A DNA stretch of 64,000 nt, taken from NCBI GenBank assembly GCA_037039685.1, contig JAWNGF010000017.1, positions 434,001 through 498,000 on the forward strand, in the 5' to 3' direction. Shown here piece after piece: positions 42,794 through 54,707 of this stretch. How positions within the stretch are numbered: position 1 is the first letter of the stretch; the number at the start of each line of letters is the position of its first letter. This DNA comes from Ceratobasidium sp. AG-K. Lineage: Eukaryota > Basidiomycota > Agaricomycetes > Cantharellales > Ceratobasidiaceae. A program made the position numbers and the translations under genes. The notes under the pieces were generated by a model. It saw nothing but the letters and a program-made list of their open reading frames with translations. It had not been told where the DNA came from and did not search any database.

Positions 42794-44471
42794 GACTGGA
42801 AAGATGTTGGGTGGTTGAGAAGAGCCGGTTGAGACCAATGAGCAGCCGATAGAAGCGATTGCTGTGAGGAAGTAGGTTGTGAGTACCGTCCTTTTATTCA
42901 ATGTTCGAGCTTGTGCGCCAAGTCGAATTCAACGCGGGACCATACGCTCTGGCGGCGTTATCTGGTCCAAGGCAACAATATTCCAAAGCGACTACATGGC
43001 GCGAGTGATGCGAATCCCTGGGTGTAGGTCGGCTGCCCAGTGTCATTGGACACCCTTTCGAAGCCGCCAAGTGCAAGTCACTATGGGAAAGGCGGACGAG
43101 ACCTCGTGGTCAGCAATCCTGAACGACGCTCGACAATGGGTCAAGAATAGGACGCACATGATTCACAGGACTTACTCCCTCTACTTTTGGTGGGTAGCGT
43201 CTTCTGGAGGAGTACAGCGTGCACGGCTGTCCCTTCATTAGCCTTGTTTGACTCACGAGTAACCTCGGGATCAGGTCACATGGGAATATTGCCTTATCAA
43301 TGGCGGTTCGTATCGAGCCCGGCTTCACATGGCAGATTGACTTCTGATATTGACGCGAACCCGAGGCTGTTTCTTTGCAGGTGCTCGAACCGACTGATAT
43401 GGTATTTCATTGATCGTTCAATTGTTGCCGGCTTGGCTGGCCGCTTCTTCGAGTCCGAACCACGCGAAACGTAGAGGCGGAGGTGTCAAGGTAGATAGAT
43501 ATTGACGAAGCCTAAGAAGTATTCCCAAGAGTATGCACCGCGCGAAAGGTGAGTCGGTGAGATAATATCTGACGAGAGAGCCGCGTTTGGGATTCTGGTA
43601 GGTAGTTGATCGCAAGGTCACAAGGGGGATTTCGGCTTTAGACAAGGGATATTTCGGGGTTTCCACAATAAGCGAGTACTGGAGTTATATGGCTCGGGTG
43701 TGCTAGAAAACGGACAAGAGGGGCATGATCATGGTAAATCATTGGCTTGGCTGTTCGCAGAGCTGGAAATTTCGGCGGAATGACCCAGGAAAGCGCCTGG
43801 CGCTTAGCGACGTCAAGCTGCACGGACCACAGGTCCTTCATCTGCGCTCGCCAACCACCACGACCAAGTTCACATTGCACATTGCTGGGAGAAAAAATAA
43901 AGCAGCGGCGCCGAACCGTCGTTGCTCAAGAGTCCAACCATGTTTAGGGGTGCAGGTAAATTGTTTTGGCGTTTTCCGAAGTCCGTTATTTATTGATGTT
44001 GTGCCCATATGAAGCTTGGTTCAGCCCTTCGGTTCCTCGGCACATTCGGCGACAGTGGGGTATGTGTACAGATCGTTCCGCGCGAACCATCAATGAATGT
44101 TTTGCCGTGTGTTACTAGTGAGATATGGAGGGAAAAAAGCGGGCCGCGGGCGGGATGGGATCCGCCGTCGACTTTGGTATTGCTTCTGCAATGGTCCGGA
44201 CGACCCAAAGCTAGCAGAGTGAGTATGTCAAGAGATTTGTGTGATACAACACTCAATGGCGTTAGGAAACTGAAGTGTGAGATCCCGGGGGTTAGTGGTA
44301 CGTTCTCCTGATTGAATGCCTTCACCATAAAAATGACCTCAATTTACTAGCCATATCACGCGTTGTGGGTACTTGAGAGCGTGAAGCTCGGGAGAGCGCT
44401 TTCGATGCAAGACTATATAATTGATGGTATATTTAGTCTCCCTCGAAAAATGATATCCTTGAACTAATCAG
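42794..44471. other. Intergenic, possibly 5' exons of the next gene
   Basis: Promoter of subtilase 3 and about 1.3 kb without a recognised gene. A frame at 44009-44311 might hold an upstream exon of the acidic protein at 44472, but I cannot define a start or splice chain. Confidence 0.35.
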
Positions 44472-45109
44472 ATATGCTCGATAGAACCTCTCCAACCTGG
44501 CCTCGACATTGTCCTACAGAGTCCTAAGAGGAAACCACGTGCCTTGACGTTCAATCCTTCGATCTCCTCAAGCCCCTACACGATCGGCACTACCAGTGAT
44601 GACCAGGATTCGTCTATTCTTGACTTTACATATCGGGATGGAGACACGACCATCGACAGCGGTGATTTCGACGAACTGTTTCAGAGTCCGAGTCGGCTTC
44701 TTGACTTTCGAAAAGACCAAGACAACGCGTCGCTTTCCTGGGACATCACTCCATCGTTGACGTATGAATTCAACGACGAGGAGACGGACAAGTCTCAAGT
44801 GGAGATGTTGATAGACACCGAAGAATCACCAACGGCGAAAGATTTATCAGATTGGCCCGAAATGACATTAGAGGCGAGGTGAGTTTCGTGCTGTGTCTGG
44901 TAGCCTGTTATAGATATACTAACAGCGTCCTCAGCAATCCGGCTCGTCAATCCCCCGCGACGCTTGAATTGGATGCCTCGGCTGTATTATCCAACCTTTC
45001 CTCTTTATACCCGCATGCACTTGCGAATTCGACGGGATTTGTCCTAAATCTCGAGTATGGTGGCAAACCCTTCGCGGCCATTCGGAAAACCGAGTTGAAG
45101 AAGACTTAG
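44472..45109 (+). CDS. Acidic protein of unknown function, 5' end undefined
   Basis: Two exons (about 44472-44879 and 44936-45109) joined across a 56-nt intron with a good ACTAAC branch site. The protein is rich in Asp, Ser and Thr: PLQPGLDIVLQSPKRKPRAL, then SILDFTYRDGDTTIDSGDF, LSWDITPSLTYEF, and a C-terminal hydrophobic LELDASAVLSNLSSLYPHAL. The frame is open to an AG acceptor at 44471 and has no ATG before the first downstream Met (44544, in front of TFNPSISSS), so an upstream exon is likely. No family recognised. The asymmetric acidic composition could suit a transcriptional or signalling role, but that is a guess. Confidence 0.5.
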
Positions 45110-46669
45110 GGTGTCCAAGGGTTATATGTTTTTTTTTTTTGGTAGTCATGTTCCCGTTTTCGGTATCGCGGTTTCCGCTGTACTAGTTATGGTTGTTCGC
45201 TAAGTGCTTGATACCCTACTTCAAGTAATTGTCCTATTTATACTTGTAACACCTTACTAGTCGTTAGAGCTCTTCGTCAATCGGCAATAACACGTGTGGG
45301 GCTGTTTCAAATCCTAGCGTGCTCATAACCCTTAGTATTGTAGCCACGAATACAAGGTGGCTAGACCCTAACATACCAGCATTCACACGAATATGAAGGA
45401 GAGCTCCACACAATTTACCATCGCCACACCGAAACGCCACTCAAGCAACCACAGGAATGACCCCGTTGAAGACTTTGCGCTCCCTTCCAGTCGTTTACCC
45501 GTACGGATTATTTATAGGAGATTGCTTTATGGATTACGCCGTAATTGTCGTAGGGATATATCAATTAAAGCGAGGCCAGCGAGGTTACGGTCATACCCAA
45601 GTTTATTGGAATTATTGCGCTACGGACTATGATGTTTTCCAGACCCCAGCCACTCATTCGGGCTCCGGCATGAGTCAAATACAACTGATGCCAGTGCCTG
45701 TAATTCGGGCTCCTATGGGCACTGCAGATACCCTCCATATTTTTCTGTCTCAAGAGAGCCGTTCACCAATGCGCAAATGGTCTTCAGAAATGATTCGGCG
45801 ATCCAGATTAATGTTTCAAACTGGCCCACCCACCCCACATGAGCTTAGCTCGGGATCAAGGTACCTCTATATAACGAGATTTTGAAAGACAACTCTGAGC
45901 TTGAACCTGTACTAACCCGGTGTCATGCACTAGATATTCATGTATGATATATTTCCATTCCCGGACATCCGCTATTTCAGGTGGTTGTCAGGAGTACTGT
46001 TATCAGGCAATGCCGTTCTACGCACACGGAGAGTATGAGTAGAGCGGAATGATAGAATAGGCTATGCTAGATTGGTCTGTTTCCATATTAGATAGGTTGG
46101 GTGCGCTCTGAGAGTGCCCCTGTACATCCGCTTTGCCAGGTAGCTTGTTTGTCTCGCATTTATGCCTAACTTCTTGCCAATTTTAGTTCACATTTGACTG
46201 AGTAAAAGCACTTGGATATACTCGCACTTGGTCAAATGTGATGCCACACCCCACCATTTAGTAGCGTGTGAGCAAGAACATCATATTTCCACTCGGAACG
46301 CCTTAGGCATCCCCGGAAGCACTCGTGACATCCACTCGCATACTTCAGTGTACGAGCCGGAAGTTGAGTAAAGGAGGCATGAGGCGACAAGAGCGACTGA
46401 CTTTGGTCCCGTCTTTCCCGAGCTGGTTCTGTATCACTCGCGATGGCCTAGTCCATCCAGTTCAGGCGCAACGGGATGCACGATCGATCATGATCAAGAA
46501 TACGAACTTCACGTCGTAGCTAGAACGGCTTCGTTTCACATGGTATGGCACACTTCAACTTGTAGAGAGAGAGAGCTTATTAGCTAGATCTGACTACCTG
46601 TTCAAGCGGAGTGCGGATGCATGAGAAGGGTGTATCATGAAACATCGCGTCAACAAAAAGGACAGAGCT
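45110..46669. other. Mostly non-coding; one doubtful ORF at 45457-45885
   Basis: A 142-codon plus-strand frame at 45457-45885 is open, but I recognise no domain and composition is not clearly coding. Otherwise nothing seen. Confidence 0.3.
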
Positions 46670-47003
46670 AATTAGCATGGCAAATCCTAGACGAGCAAAC
46701 CTATGCTAATTGTATGCCTGCACTTGCAATTAGAATGTGATTTGGACAGAGGGAATAAATTTAGTCTAATTCAATCCTTGAAGCCCTAATTACACAAGGA
46801 GTCGTGAGCCAACGTTCACTTTGAGCAAATTAGATGTCAGGTACAATTAATTCGGAGGGCTGGCTGGTCCATTCGGTCAATTAGAATTAAGAATTTCCCG
46901 ACATTTGGGACACAATCTAATTGTTGCTAATCGAGCAGGCCCTGCATCTAATCGGGTCAAACTAGAATGTGTCCCAAGACCTTGGATACATGGCATTTCT
47001 AAT
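46670..47003. repeat. Cluster of short CTAAT/ATTAG motifs
   Basis: In about 330 bp the word CTAAT or its complement ATTAG (often inside CTAATT or AATTAG) occurs roughly a dozen times on both strands, much denser than elsewhere, and stops at the edge of the large inverted repeat. It resembles the subterminal motif arrays at the ends of some DNA transposons. Confidence 0.4.
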
Positions 47004-47587
47004 TAAAGATGGTGACAGCGATCGGCCACCACCTAACTTTCAGAAGCTGGTGGAAATAAAGTTTGGAGGGCAGAATCGCCAGTAAAAGATGATTTCCTCA
47101 CCACTCGAGGCGAATTTCGGGAATTTTCGTTAGACAAAACGTTCGAAAATGCTTGTAAAACACGCTTATGTGGTTAGTTCTGGTTAAAGTATCCTTGACG
47201 AGTCTGCACACTCGAAATACCCACGGGGTCAGAGATTTGCACGTGACTAAAAGCGGTTGCCGAAGTTGTGGCCAGGCAAGAAATCGCATTGCAATGCATA
47301 TATTAACTCATCAGTGGAGTCTGGGGTCCTTGTGGCTTCGAATATGGCAATTATATAGGAGGACAGTCATAATGTACAATTTACTGCCCGTGCACATAGT
47401 CGGGTGTGGTATGATCATATGGGACGAAGGCGGGGTTTTGACAGTGGCACCGAAACTCTTTGGTCGCCCATTAAATTGCCTGCGAACCGCTTTTCTTGCT
47501 CCAATAGGCATCCACAAAGCGCTGCGCTTGTGCCGCAGATATAATTATCCAAATTAGTCTCGATAACGCGTTTATCATCTCGCCTAA
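47004..47587 (+). repeat. Left arm of inverted repeat
   Basis: Begins TAAAGATGGTGACAGCG. Identity to the right arm ends after CTCGCCTAA at 47587. Confidence 0.85.
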
Positions 47588-48012
47588 GCTCCACTGTGGG
47601 GTCTCAGGTTACTGAATAACACCGGCAAATGCACTGAACCGAAAATGGCCGCTTTCAGTGATGTATTACATCATTTTTCAGTCACTTTGCGTACGGTTTG
47701 CGGTCGTCAGTACCATATAGGGGAAATTTGATTAGTTTGTGGTGCTAATTTGCCCCCCAATCACCCCCGAAGATAATCTTCAGTGCATCGGTCACTGAAA
47801 GCGGACACGTCTAGTGATGTAAGCCATGAGTTCTCAGTGCCGATGTGGTTAGAATTCAGCGCGCCTAGCTTCCACAGTGCTCTCGAACCCGATTGAGCAA
47901 TACAGTACTGGGCGTATGCGAAGAAGAAATATTGAGAGACGCCCCTCACCAACAAGCCGTCAGTAATGACGAAGTACGTGCTAGGTGCAATTGAATCCAT
48001 ACGAAATTGAGT

Positions 48013-48596
48013 TTAGGCGAGATGATAAACGCGTTATCGAGACTAATTTGGATAATTATATCTGCGGCACAAGCGCAGCGCTTTGTGGATGCCTATTGGA
48101 GCAAGAAAAGCGGTTCGCAGGCAATTTAATGGGCGACCAAAGAGTTTCGGTGCCACTGTCAAAACCCCGCCTTCGTCCCATATGATCATACCACACCCGA
48201 CTATGTGCACGGGCAGTAAATTGTACATTATGACTGTCCTCCTATATAATTGCCATATTCGAAGCCACAAGGACCCCAGACTCCACTGATGAGTTAATAT
48301 ATGCATTGCAATGCGATTTCTTGCCTGGCCACAACTTCGGCAACCGCTTTTAGTCACGTGCAAATCTCTGACCCCGTGGGTATTTCGAGTGTGCAGACTC
48401 GTCAAGGATACTTTAACCAGAACTAACCACATAAGCGTGTTTTACAAGCATTTTCGAACGTTTTGTCTAACGAAAATTCCCGAAATTCGCCTCGAGTGGT
48501 GAGGAAATCATCTTTTACTGGCGATTCTGCCCTCCAAACTTTATTTCCACCAGCTTCTGAAAGTTAGGTGGTGGCCGATCGCTGTCACCATCTTTA
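48013..48596 (-). repeat. Right arm of inverted repeat
   Basis: Reverse complement of 47004-47587; beyond 48596 the flank changes to GGCCGGGTCG, unlike the left flank. Confidence 0.85.
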
Positions 48597-49079
48597 GGCC
48601 GGGTCGCATATGTGCCAAATACTACCATAACTACATAGCCAAGGACAACAAGGGGACACGATCAAAGAAAGGGATGAAAAGAACTATGTTACACATAAAA
48701 CACAAGCAACACCGTACCCGTCTGAGTAGTAAGTACAACAGCTGTGGTTAACAGCAGCCACTGAGCATGTGTTGAGCCACGGGATTGCTTGTCGTCAGCC
48801 CCAAAAAAGGGTAGCTCGAGGTGCACATAAGAGAGGATGGGTATGTGGGGCTTACAGTACTGTAAGGTTGTTAACCACACAACTCGTTGCACACCCCAAT
48901 CTCTGTGCTCACCACTCACATGGCTGCCAGTTCTGTGCTTAGCTCTTTATCGACCCCAGTTATGGCTCCATACCCCTGGATCTCTGTCAATAACGGCTGT
49001 GTGCTGTTCAAGTCGTGCAGAACCGCTACTTACGAAGGGCCATGAGAGGTAAGTGGCCAAACCCGGTCATCGTGACTTA
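48597..49079. other. Non-coding, perhaps 5' part of the Tc1 remnant
   Basis: No supported gene. Sequence near 49040-49080 may be the start of the decayed transposase, but the frame is not readable. Confidence 0.4.
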
Positions 49080-49733
49080 GCGACTTTGTGTCCCAGGCCT
49101 TTGATCACCATCACCCAACCATCAGTGATGTCACTGATTGCTCCACAGATCTGCATGAAGATATCTACAAAAAAAAGGCTGGAGCTGGTCACCCTTGAGT
49201 CCTCTCAATTTTGAACAAGCATGGGGCTGGACTTCTGCTTGCTAGAGGGCTATCTAGGACTGCTGCTGATCTTCAGTGGCACTATTTTCCCCATGTCAGC
49301 ATCACCACAATCCAACAGCACCAGCATGAGCTTCACCTCAAAGTGTATAGGCAACGCTGGGTCCCATACCTCTCAAAAAAAGCCTGAGGAAAACGTTTGA
49401 AATGGGCTGGGGTATTTTGCTCATGGAACAAGATAACCTGGCTGCATGTTGCATTTTCTGATGAGTCAAATTTCGTTATTTTTGACTCTGATGGTCTCAA
49501 AATTGTCTGGAAGGTTCCAGGGGCCCTGCCAAAGCTTTCCAATGTTTGACAGGCTGTTAGGTTTGGTGGTGGAAGTGTAATGGTCTGGGGGTATATTACC
49601 TCCCTTGGCCCTGGACACTTGTATCATATTCATGGCAACATGAACACAGCCAAATACATTGATGCCTTATCACACAGATACATAGACTTGTTGCCAACTT
49701 TTGGGCTTAGGACCTGAGACCTTATCTTCCAGC
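49080..49733 (+). pseudogene. Tc1/mariner transposase remnant
   Basis: Frames broken by stops, but the central part is clear: KRLKWAGVFC, VAFSDESNFVIFDSDG (first catalytic Asp region of the DDE domain), IVWKVPG, and after an in-frame TGA (49548-49550) RFGGGSVMVWGYITSLGPG and GNMNTAKYIDAL. The distal DDE residues are missing because the LTR at 49734 interrupts the sequence. The TGA sits where Arg (CGA) is expected from the codon pattern, consistent with CpG decay. Confidence 0.75.
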
Positions 49734-50201
49734 TGTTGTGAGCTTCTTCTTAGCAGCAAATGAAACAGGATGCAAGGGAGGGTGAACGGCAATAAGACCT
49801 AAGTTACCTCTTGGACCGCAACACACTTAAGTGTCTGTAGGCTCCTTGAGGGTAGGTGTGATTCAAAGGGTCACTCAGAGGTATGGATGACAAGACAAAA
49901 CAAGCTGGGGTAACCAGGCTTGTTGGTCTTCTATATATATTCAGAAAGTGGCCAAGTCAAACAAGGCAAAGCCACACAAGTCATACATACAAGCCAACCA
50001 GGAGTGTCCAAGTGAGTCATGCTGTGCGGGCAGTCATGACTTATACAAAGCACAGCCGTGTTACACAATGTAACAGGACAACCACAAGAATGTGGCAACA
50101 CAGCACAGGAAAAGACAAACAACAAACAAACAGAACAACAAACACAAGAGCAGACAGGCAAGATGCAGGACAAGCCTGATGGAGTGAGCTGGCTCATGAT
50201 A
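49734..50201 (-). repeat. 3' LTR of gypsy element A (468 bp)
   Basis: On the plus strand it runs TGTTGTGAGC to GGCTCATGATA and is followed by the polypurine tract complement (ACTCCCCCCTA). Related to the LTR at 1765-2220, but several CpG positions are TG or CA. The TATA-like CTATATATAT motif is retained near 49931. Confidence 0.85.
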
Positions 50202-50242
50202 TTACTCCCCCCTAAGAGTCTGTTTGGGGAACTTGAATGGAC

Positions 50243-51007
50243 TCACTGCACTGCGCAGTCCTTCCCCTTCTGCAACATATACTCCTCCAGTCCTTTGTCC
50301 TCCTCCAAGGTCAGATCAATGGGATTGAACACAGTGTTACCCAGTTCATCCAAGAACCTTTCCCATTCTTCCCAGATCTCTTCCTTTGTCCAGTCCACCT
50401 TGGACCAGTCCAAAACTCTCTTCTGGGCTTCCACAAAACCCTCATCCCATTGTCGCACATCCGGCTCTACTTCCTTCCATGCCAACACATCTGTCTCCTC
50501 CTTCTTCCACCAATACGGCAACCATTCAAACTTTTCCCTCTGGTATCTACCCCTCTCCATCCTCCAGTCGCTCAGGTCCTTTTCAAAGTTGGCGTCCCAA
50601 GCATCATTCCACTTGGGTTGGAGTGTTGGCAGTCTCCCTTCAGCTCCTGGTACCCATTTGCTTGAGTATGCTCCTTCCATTCCCCATTCCACAACTCCAA
50701 GCATGTGCATTGGCAGGAGGACAAACTCCAAGACTTGAAAAGCAGCTCATCCTCAACAGACAAAGATGTCCTTCCTTGCCAGTTGCATTCTTGTCAGCCG
50801 TTTATTCCCAACCCATTGGAACTCCCCCAGGTCTAAGTGGAGTATGTTGTCCACTGCCCAGAACTGCATTCTACCCAGGCTTTGCTGCAACCTTTTAAAG
50901 ACGTAGAGGGCAGCTCCGGCATCAAGGATTCTTGCTGTGGTGAATGCTGGTACGTCGAGGATGCAGATGAGGTTGTTTGCAATGGTAGAACAGGAGACAG
51001 CAGGCAT
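50243..51007 (-). pseudogene. ORF3 of gypsy element A
   Basis: 255 codons, collinear with 959-1723 and 53851-54615. Starts MPAVSCSTIANNL; stops include TGA at 50753-50755, where the first copy has CGG. The C-terminal part (50243-50731) is open: HMLGVVEWGMEGAYSS, then WNDAWDANFEKDLSDW, ending GKDCAVQ. Confidence 0.7.
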
Positions 51008-51059
51008 TGCAAAGAACAAAAGAGGTTAAGTGAGTAGAGGGAGGAGTGATTTTGAGAGT

Positions 51060-53341
51060 AATTGCAAGTTTTGCAGATGGGTTCCCATTCTCTCACCCCC
51101 CAGCCTTTTATCCTTCCCTTGAAATTTGCAGGTGTTGGTGCTTCAGGGTGCTTCTTCAGAAACTTTTGCACTATTTTGGTTAGGTGGCCCACGTCCTCTG
51201 CTTGTTGTTCCGTATCATCTTCTTCCCCATATCCTTTCCATCAGATCCTATAGAAGACCTCTTCTTTTGTCATCTTCCAATCTACAATCTTCTCCACTTT
51301 GTGTTCTTTGTTACCTTCTTCAGTGACAATTGGCAGAGGACATGGTTGGTTCTGATTGAATTCCTTGTCAACCTTGTACTGGCTTGGGAGGTCAATATGA
51401 AAAATGGGGTACTTCTTCATGGTGGGTGGTAGATCAAGCTGGTAAGTGTGAGAAGATATTTTCCTTTTCACTGGGAAGGGCCTGAATTTCTTGTTGTCCA
51501 GCTTTTTTGAAGGTCTATTCGATTTGATGTCTGGGCTGTATAGCCATACTAAGTCCCCTTCCTTGCATTCCTCCTTGATTTCTCCTTCCCTAACTCAATG
51601 TAGTTCCATGGCAGCAAATGCTTCCTTTCTTGTTTCCTCGCATCTCATGGTAACTGTGTTTGCTTCTGGAACCTCTGTTACAATAGTGGATACGTTCCAT
51701 AATGGTTCCTTTCCGTAAACAATCTTGAACAGGCTTTTTTCTGTTACCCAGTTTTTGTGCATGTTGTAACAGAATTTGGCAAGAGGCAGTAGTTCCACCC
51801 AATTGTCTTGGTGATGATTTATGAAAGTGCATAGCCATGCTTCTAGCCACTGGTTTACTTGTTCTGTAATTCCATCAGTTTGAGGGTGGTAAGCAGTGCT
51901 AAAGGAAGGTGAGACACCAATCCTTTCATAGATTGCTTTGAGGAGCTTGCTGTTAAAGGTGCTTCCTTGGTCAGAGACAGTGCTTCTGGGAAATCCATGG
52001 AGTTTCCAGATATTGCATAGGAATGATTCTGCTAATTTGCTTGCCTTGTGCAACTCCTTACATGGTACAAAATGCACCATCCTGGAGAATCTATCCACGA
52101 CAGCCAGGATGCTATCCATCCCCTTTGACTTAGGGATTTTGACTATGAAATCATAGGCTATGTCTTCCCATGGTTTGTTTGCCAATTGCAAGGGTTTTAA
52201 TGGGGTCTGTGTTTTGGTTCCTTTTGCTCTTTGGCATTGTTCACAGGAATCCACGTATTTGTTCACACTTTGCTTCATCCCTGGCCAGTAGTAATGTTGT
52301 GACACAAGTTCTAGAGTCCTTGCATGCTCTTGATGCCCAGCAATTGCTGAATCATGGTGCAGTTGCATGATTGCTAGTTGGCAGTCCTTGTCCTCCAGCA
52401 CCACAATCTTCCCTTTGTACCATAGTAGTTCTTCACGTATTTTGTAGTCCTTCACGCTGTCAAGAATATTCTTAGGTAACAAGTTCCTTTTTTTGCAAAG
52501 TTCCATTACTCCTTGTAGTCCTGGATCCTTGTGTTGTGCTTTGATGATATTGTTAATGAGATTGTCTTTTAGATCTCCTGTGAAGCCTCTGAATTTCTTG
52601 TCGGCAATCATGATCTGTTCTGCAGACCAAGTCTCCACATGGTCAGGCCTTCTTGGCAATGGATCCGGTTTTTGGGAAAGGATTCTGGCTCTGTACAAAT
52701 CACAAAATTGTATGATGCCAGTATTTGGTGCCAACGTGCGTGTCTCCTGTTGAACGTCTTTGCATCCTTCCAGAACTGTAGGTTCCAATGATCTGTGTAT
52801 ACTGTGATTTCTTCCCTTGTTCCCTCCAGGTGGAGTCTCCAATGCGTAAGTGCCTCAATGATGGCCATAAGTTCCTTATCATGTACATTGTAGTTCATCT
52901 GTGCCAGGTTGAAAGATTTGGAAAGGAACACAATCAAGTGTAGCCTCCTGTCCTCTTGTCTTTGGGACAGTATTGCCCCCATTGCTACTCCACTAGCGTT
53001 GATCTCAAGGAAAAACAGTTTCTCCGGATTGGGATGCCAAAGTATGGGATCTTTACAAATCATTTCCTTGATACTGTCAAAAGCTTTCTGCTCTTTGTCT
53101 TCCCATTTCCACGGAGGATCCTTTCATGTTAATCCAGTGAGAGGTTTAGCAATAGTGGAGAAACCCAGAACAAATCTCCTGTAGAAATTTGCAAAACCTA
53201 AGAATGCTTGGACTTGCTTCACTGTTTTTGGTTCCTTCCATTCCTTTATTGCCTTGATTTTTTCTTTGTCCATGGATATACCTTCCTTGCTGATCTTCAG
53301 TCCTGTATAAATGAGTTTTGAGGCAAAGAACTTGCATTTCG
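51060..53341 (-). pseudogene. Pol of gypsy element A: RT end, RNase H, integrase, chromodomain
   Basis: Order from right to left: end of RT (LIYTGLKISKEGISMD, FLGFANFYRRF); RNase H (FFLEINASGVAMGAILSQ and VYTDHWNLQFWK); integrase zinc region (YYWPGMKQSVNKYVDSCEQCQ), integrase core with Asp in IAYDFIVKIP, Asp in SDQGSTFN and Glu in TEQVNQWLEAWL; then the C-terminal domain and chromodomain (HKVEKIVDWK). Several stops and frame changes separate the parts, so it is defective. Confidence 0.8.
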
Positions 53342-53808
53342 TGTCATAAGCTTCTTCTTGGTGGCTATGAGACAAGCCACAATGGAGAGTGGACGGCACT
53401 AAGACCTAAGAGACCTCTTGAATTGCACCACACTTAAGTGGCTGTAGACTCTTAAGGGTAGGGGTGGTTCAAAGTGTCACTCAAAGGGGATGTTTGACAA
53501 GACAAAACAAGCTGGGTTTACCAGGCTTGTAGGTCCTCTATATATATTCAGAAAGAGACTGAGTCATACAAGACGCAGCCACACAAGTCATACATACAAG
53601 CCAGTCAGGAGCATCCAAGTGAGTCATGCTGCGCAGGCAGTCATGACTTGTACAAAGCGCAGATGCGTTACACAATGTAACAGAACAACCACAAGAACAT
53701 GTCAACGTGGCACAGGAAAGAACAAACATAACACAAACAAAACAACAAGCACAAGAACAGGCAGGCAAGATGCAAGGCAAGTCCAAAGGCGTGAGTTGGC
53801 TCACAACA
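53342..53808 (-). repeat. 3' LTR of gypsy element B (467 bp)
   Basis: Runs TGTCATAAGC to GGCTCACAACA on the plus strand, with polypurine complement CCCCCCCCT right after. Very similar to the LTR at 60022-60477, as expected for the two ends of one element. Confidence 0.85.
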
Positions 53809-53850
53809 TTACCCCCCCCTAAGAGTCCATTTGGGGGAGCTCAAATGGAC

Positions 53851-54615
53851 TCACTGCAACATGCAGACCTTTTCCTTCCACAACACAAACTCCTCCAGTC
53901 CTTCCTCCTCCTCCAAGGTCAAGTCAACAGGATTGAACACGGTATTACCTGGTTTGTCCAAGAACTTCTCCCATTCTTCCCACGTCTCCTCCTTTGTCCA
54001 GTCAGCCTCAGACCAGTCCAACACCCTCTTCTGGGTTTCCACAAACTCCTCATCCAACTGTTGTGTGTCCAGCTCTCCTTCCTTCCATGCTGACACATCA
54101 CTCTCCTCCTTCCTGCACCAATAAGGCATCCTCTCAAACTTCTCCCTTTGGTATCTGCCCCTTTCCATCCTCCAGTCACTCAGGTCCTTTTTGTAGTTGG
54201 CATCCCAAGCGTTTTTCCACCTGGGTTGGAGCATTGGCAGTCTCCCATCTTAGCCTGGTACCCATTTGCTTTAGTATGCCCCTTCTTGCCCCCACTCGAC
54301 AACTCCAAGCATATGGGTGGACAGGAGGACCACTTCCGAGACCTGGAATGCAGTGCATCCTCAGCAAACAAAGATGGCCTTTCATTGGAGTTGCATGTGT
54401 GTTGGCCATTTTTTTCCGACCCATTGGAACTCCCCCAGGGCTGAGTGGAGTATGTTGTGCAAGGCCTGGAATTGCATTCTCCCTGGGCCTTGTTGGGACC
54501 TCTTGAAGACATAGAGGGCTGCTCCGGCGTTGAGGATCCTTGCTGTGGCAAACGCTGCCCCCTCCCAGATGTGGATGAGGTTGTTGGCAATGGTGGAGCA
54601 GGTAACAGCGGGCAT
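53851..54615 (-). pseudogene. ORF3 of gypsy element B
   Basis: 255 codons with no indels relative to the other two copies. Starts MPAVTCSTIANNL; TGA stops at 54382-54384 (CGA in the first copy) and 54361-54363 (CGG in the first copy). The distal part is open and rich in Trp, Glu and Lys. Confidence 0.7.
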
Positions 54616-54707
54616 TGCAAAGAGCAAAAGAGGTTTAAGGCATAAAGTGAAGTGTGAGAATTGGAGTAGTTGCAAACTTTGCAGATGGGTTCCTCCTCTG
54701 TCACCCC

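Larger units (their letters stand above)
47004..48596. mobile_element. Foldback-type element: 584-bp inverted repeat with 425-bp spacer
   Basis: The left arm 47004-47587 and right arm 48013-48596 are reverse complements over 584 bp (paired positions sum to 95600; frames of 129, 63 and 68 codons are identical in both arms), so the repeat is perfect or nearly so. The outer ends read TA-AAGATGG ... CCATCTT-TA, compatible with a TA target duplication as made by Tc1/mariner-type transposases. The spacer 47588-48012 has no ORF of note. It could be a non-autonomous DNA transposon with very long terminal repeats, or a recent palindromic duplication. Confidence 0.7.
49734..53341 (-). mobile_element. 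Chromodomain gypsy element A, 5'-truncated
   Basis: Minus-strand element with 3' LTR (49734-50201), ORF3 (50243-51007), chromodomain and integrase (about 51100-52842) and RNase H plus the end of RT (52608-53341). It stops abruptly inside RT (at TKCKFFASKLIYTG) where the LTR of element B begins, so B inserted into A, and A's 5' half is not in the window. Confidence 0.85.

Noticed and set aside
47098..48502. Genes in the inverted-repeat arms (129-, 68- and 63-codon frames)
   Set aside because: They occur in overlapping frames on both strands of the repeat and show no domain; identity between arms reflects the DNA repeat, not coding constraint.
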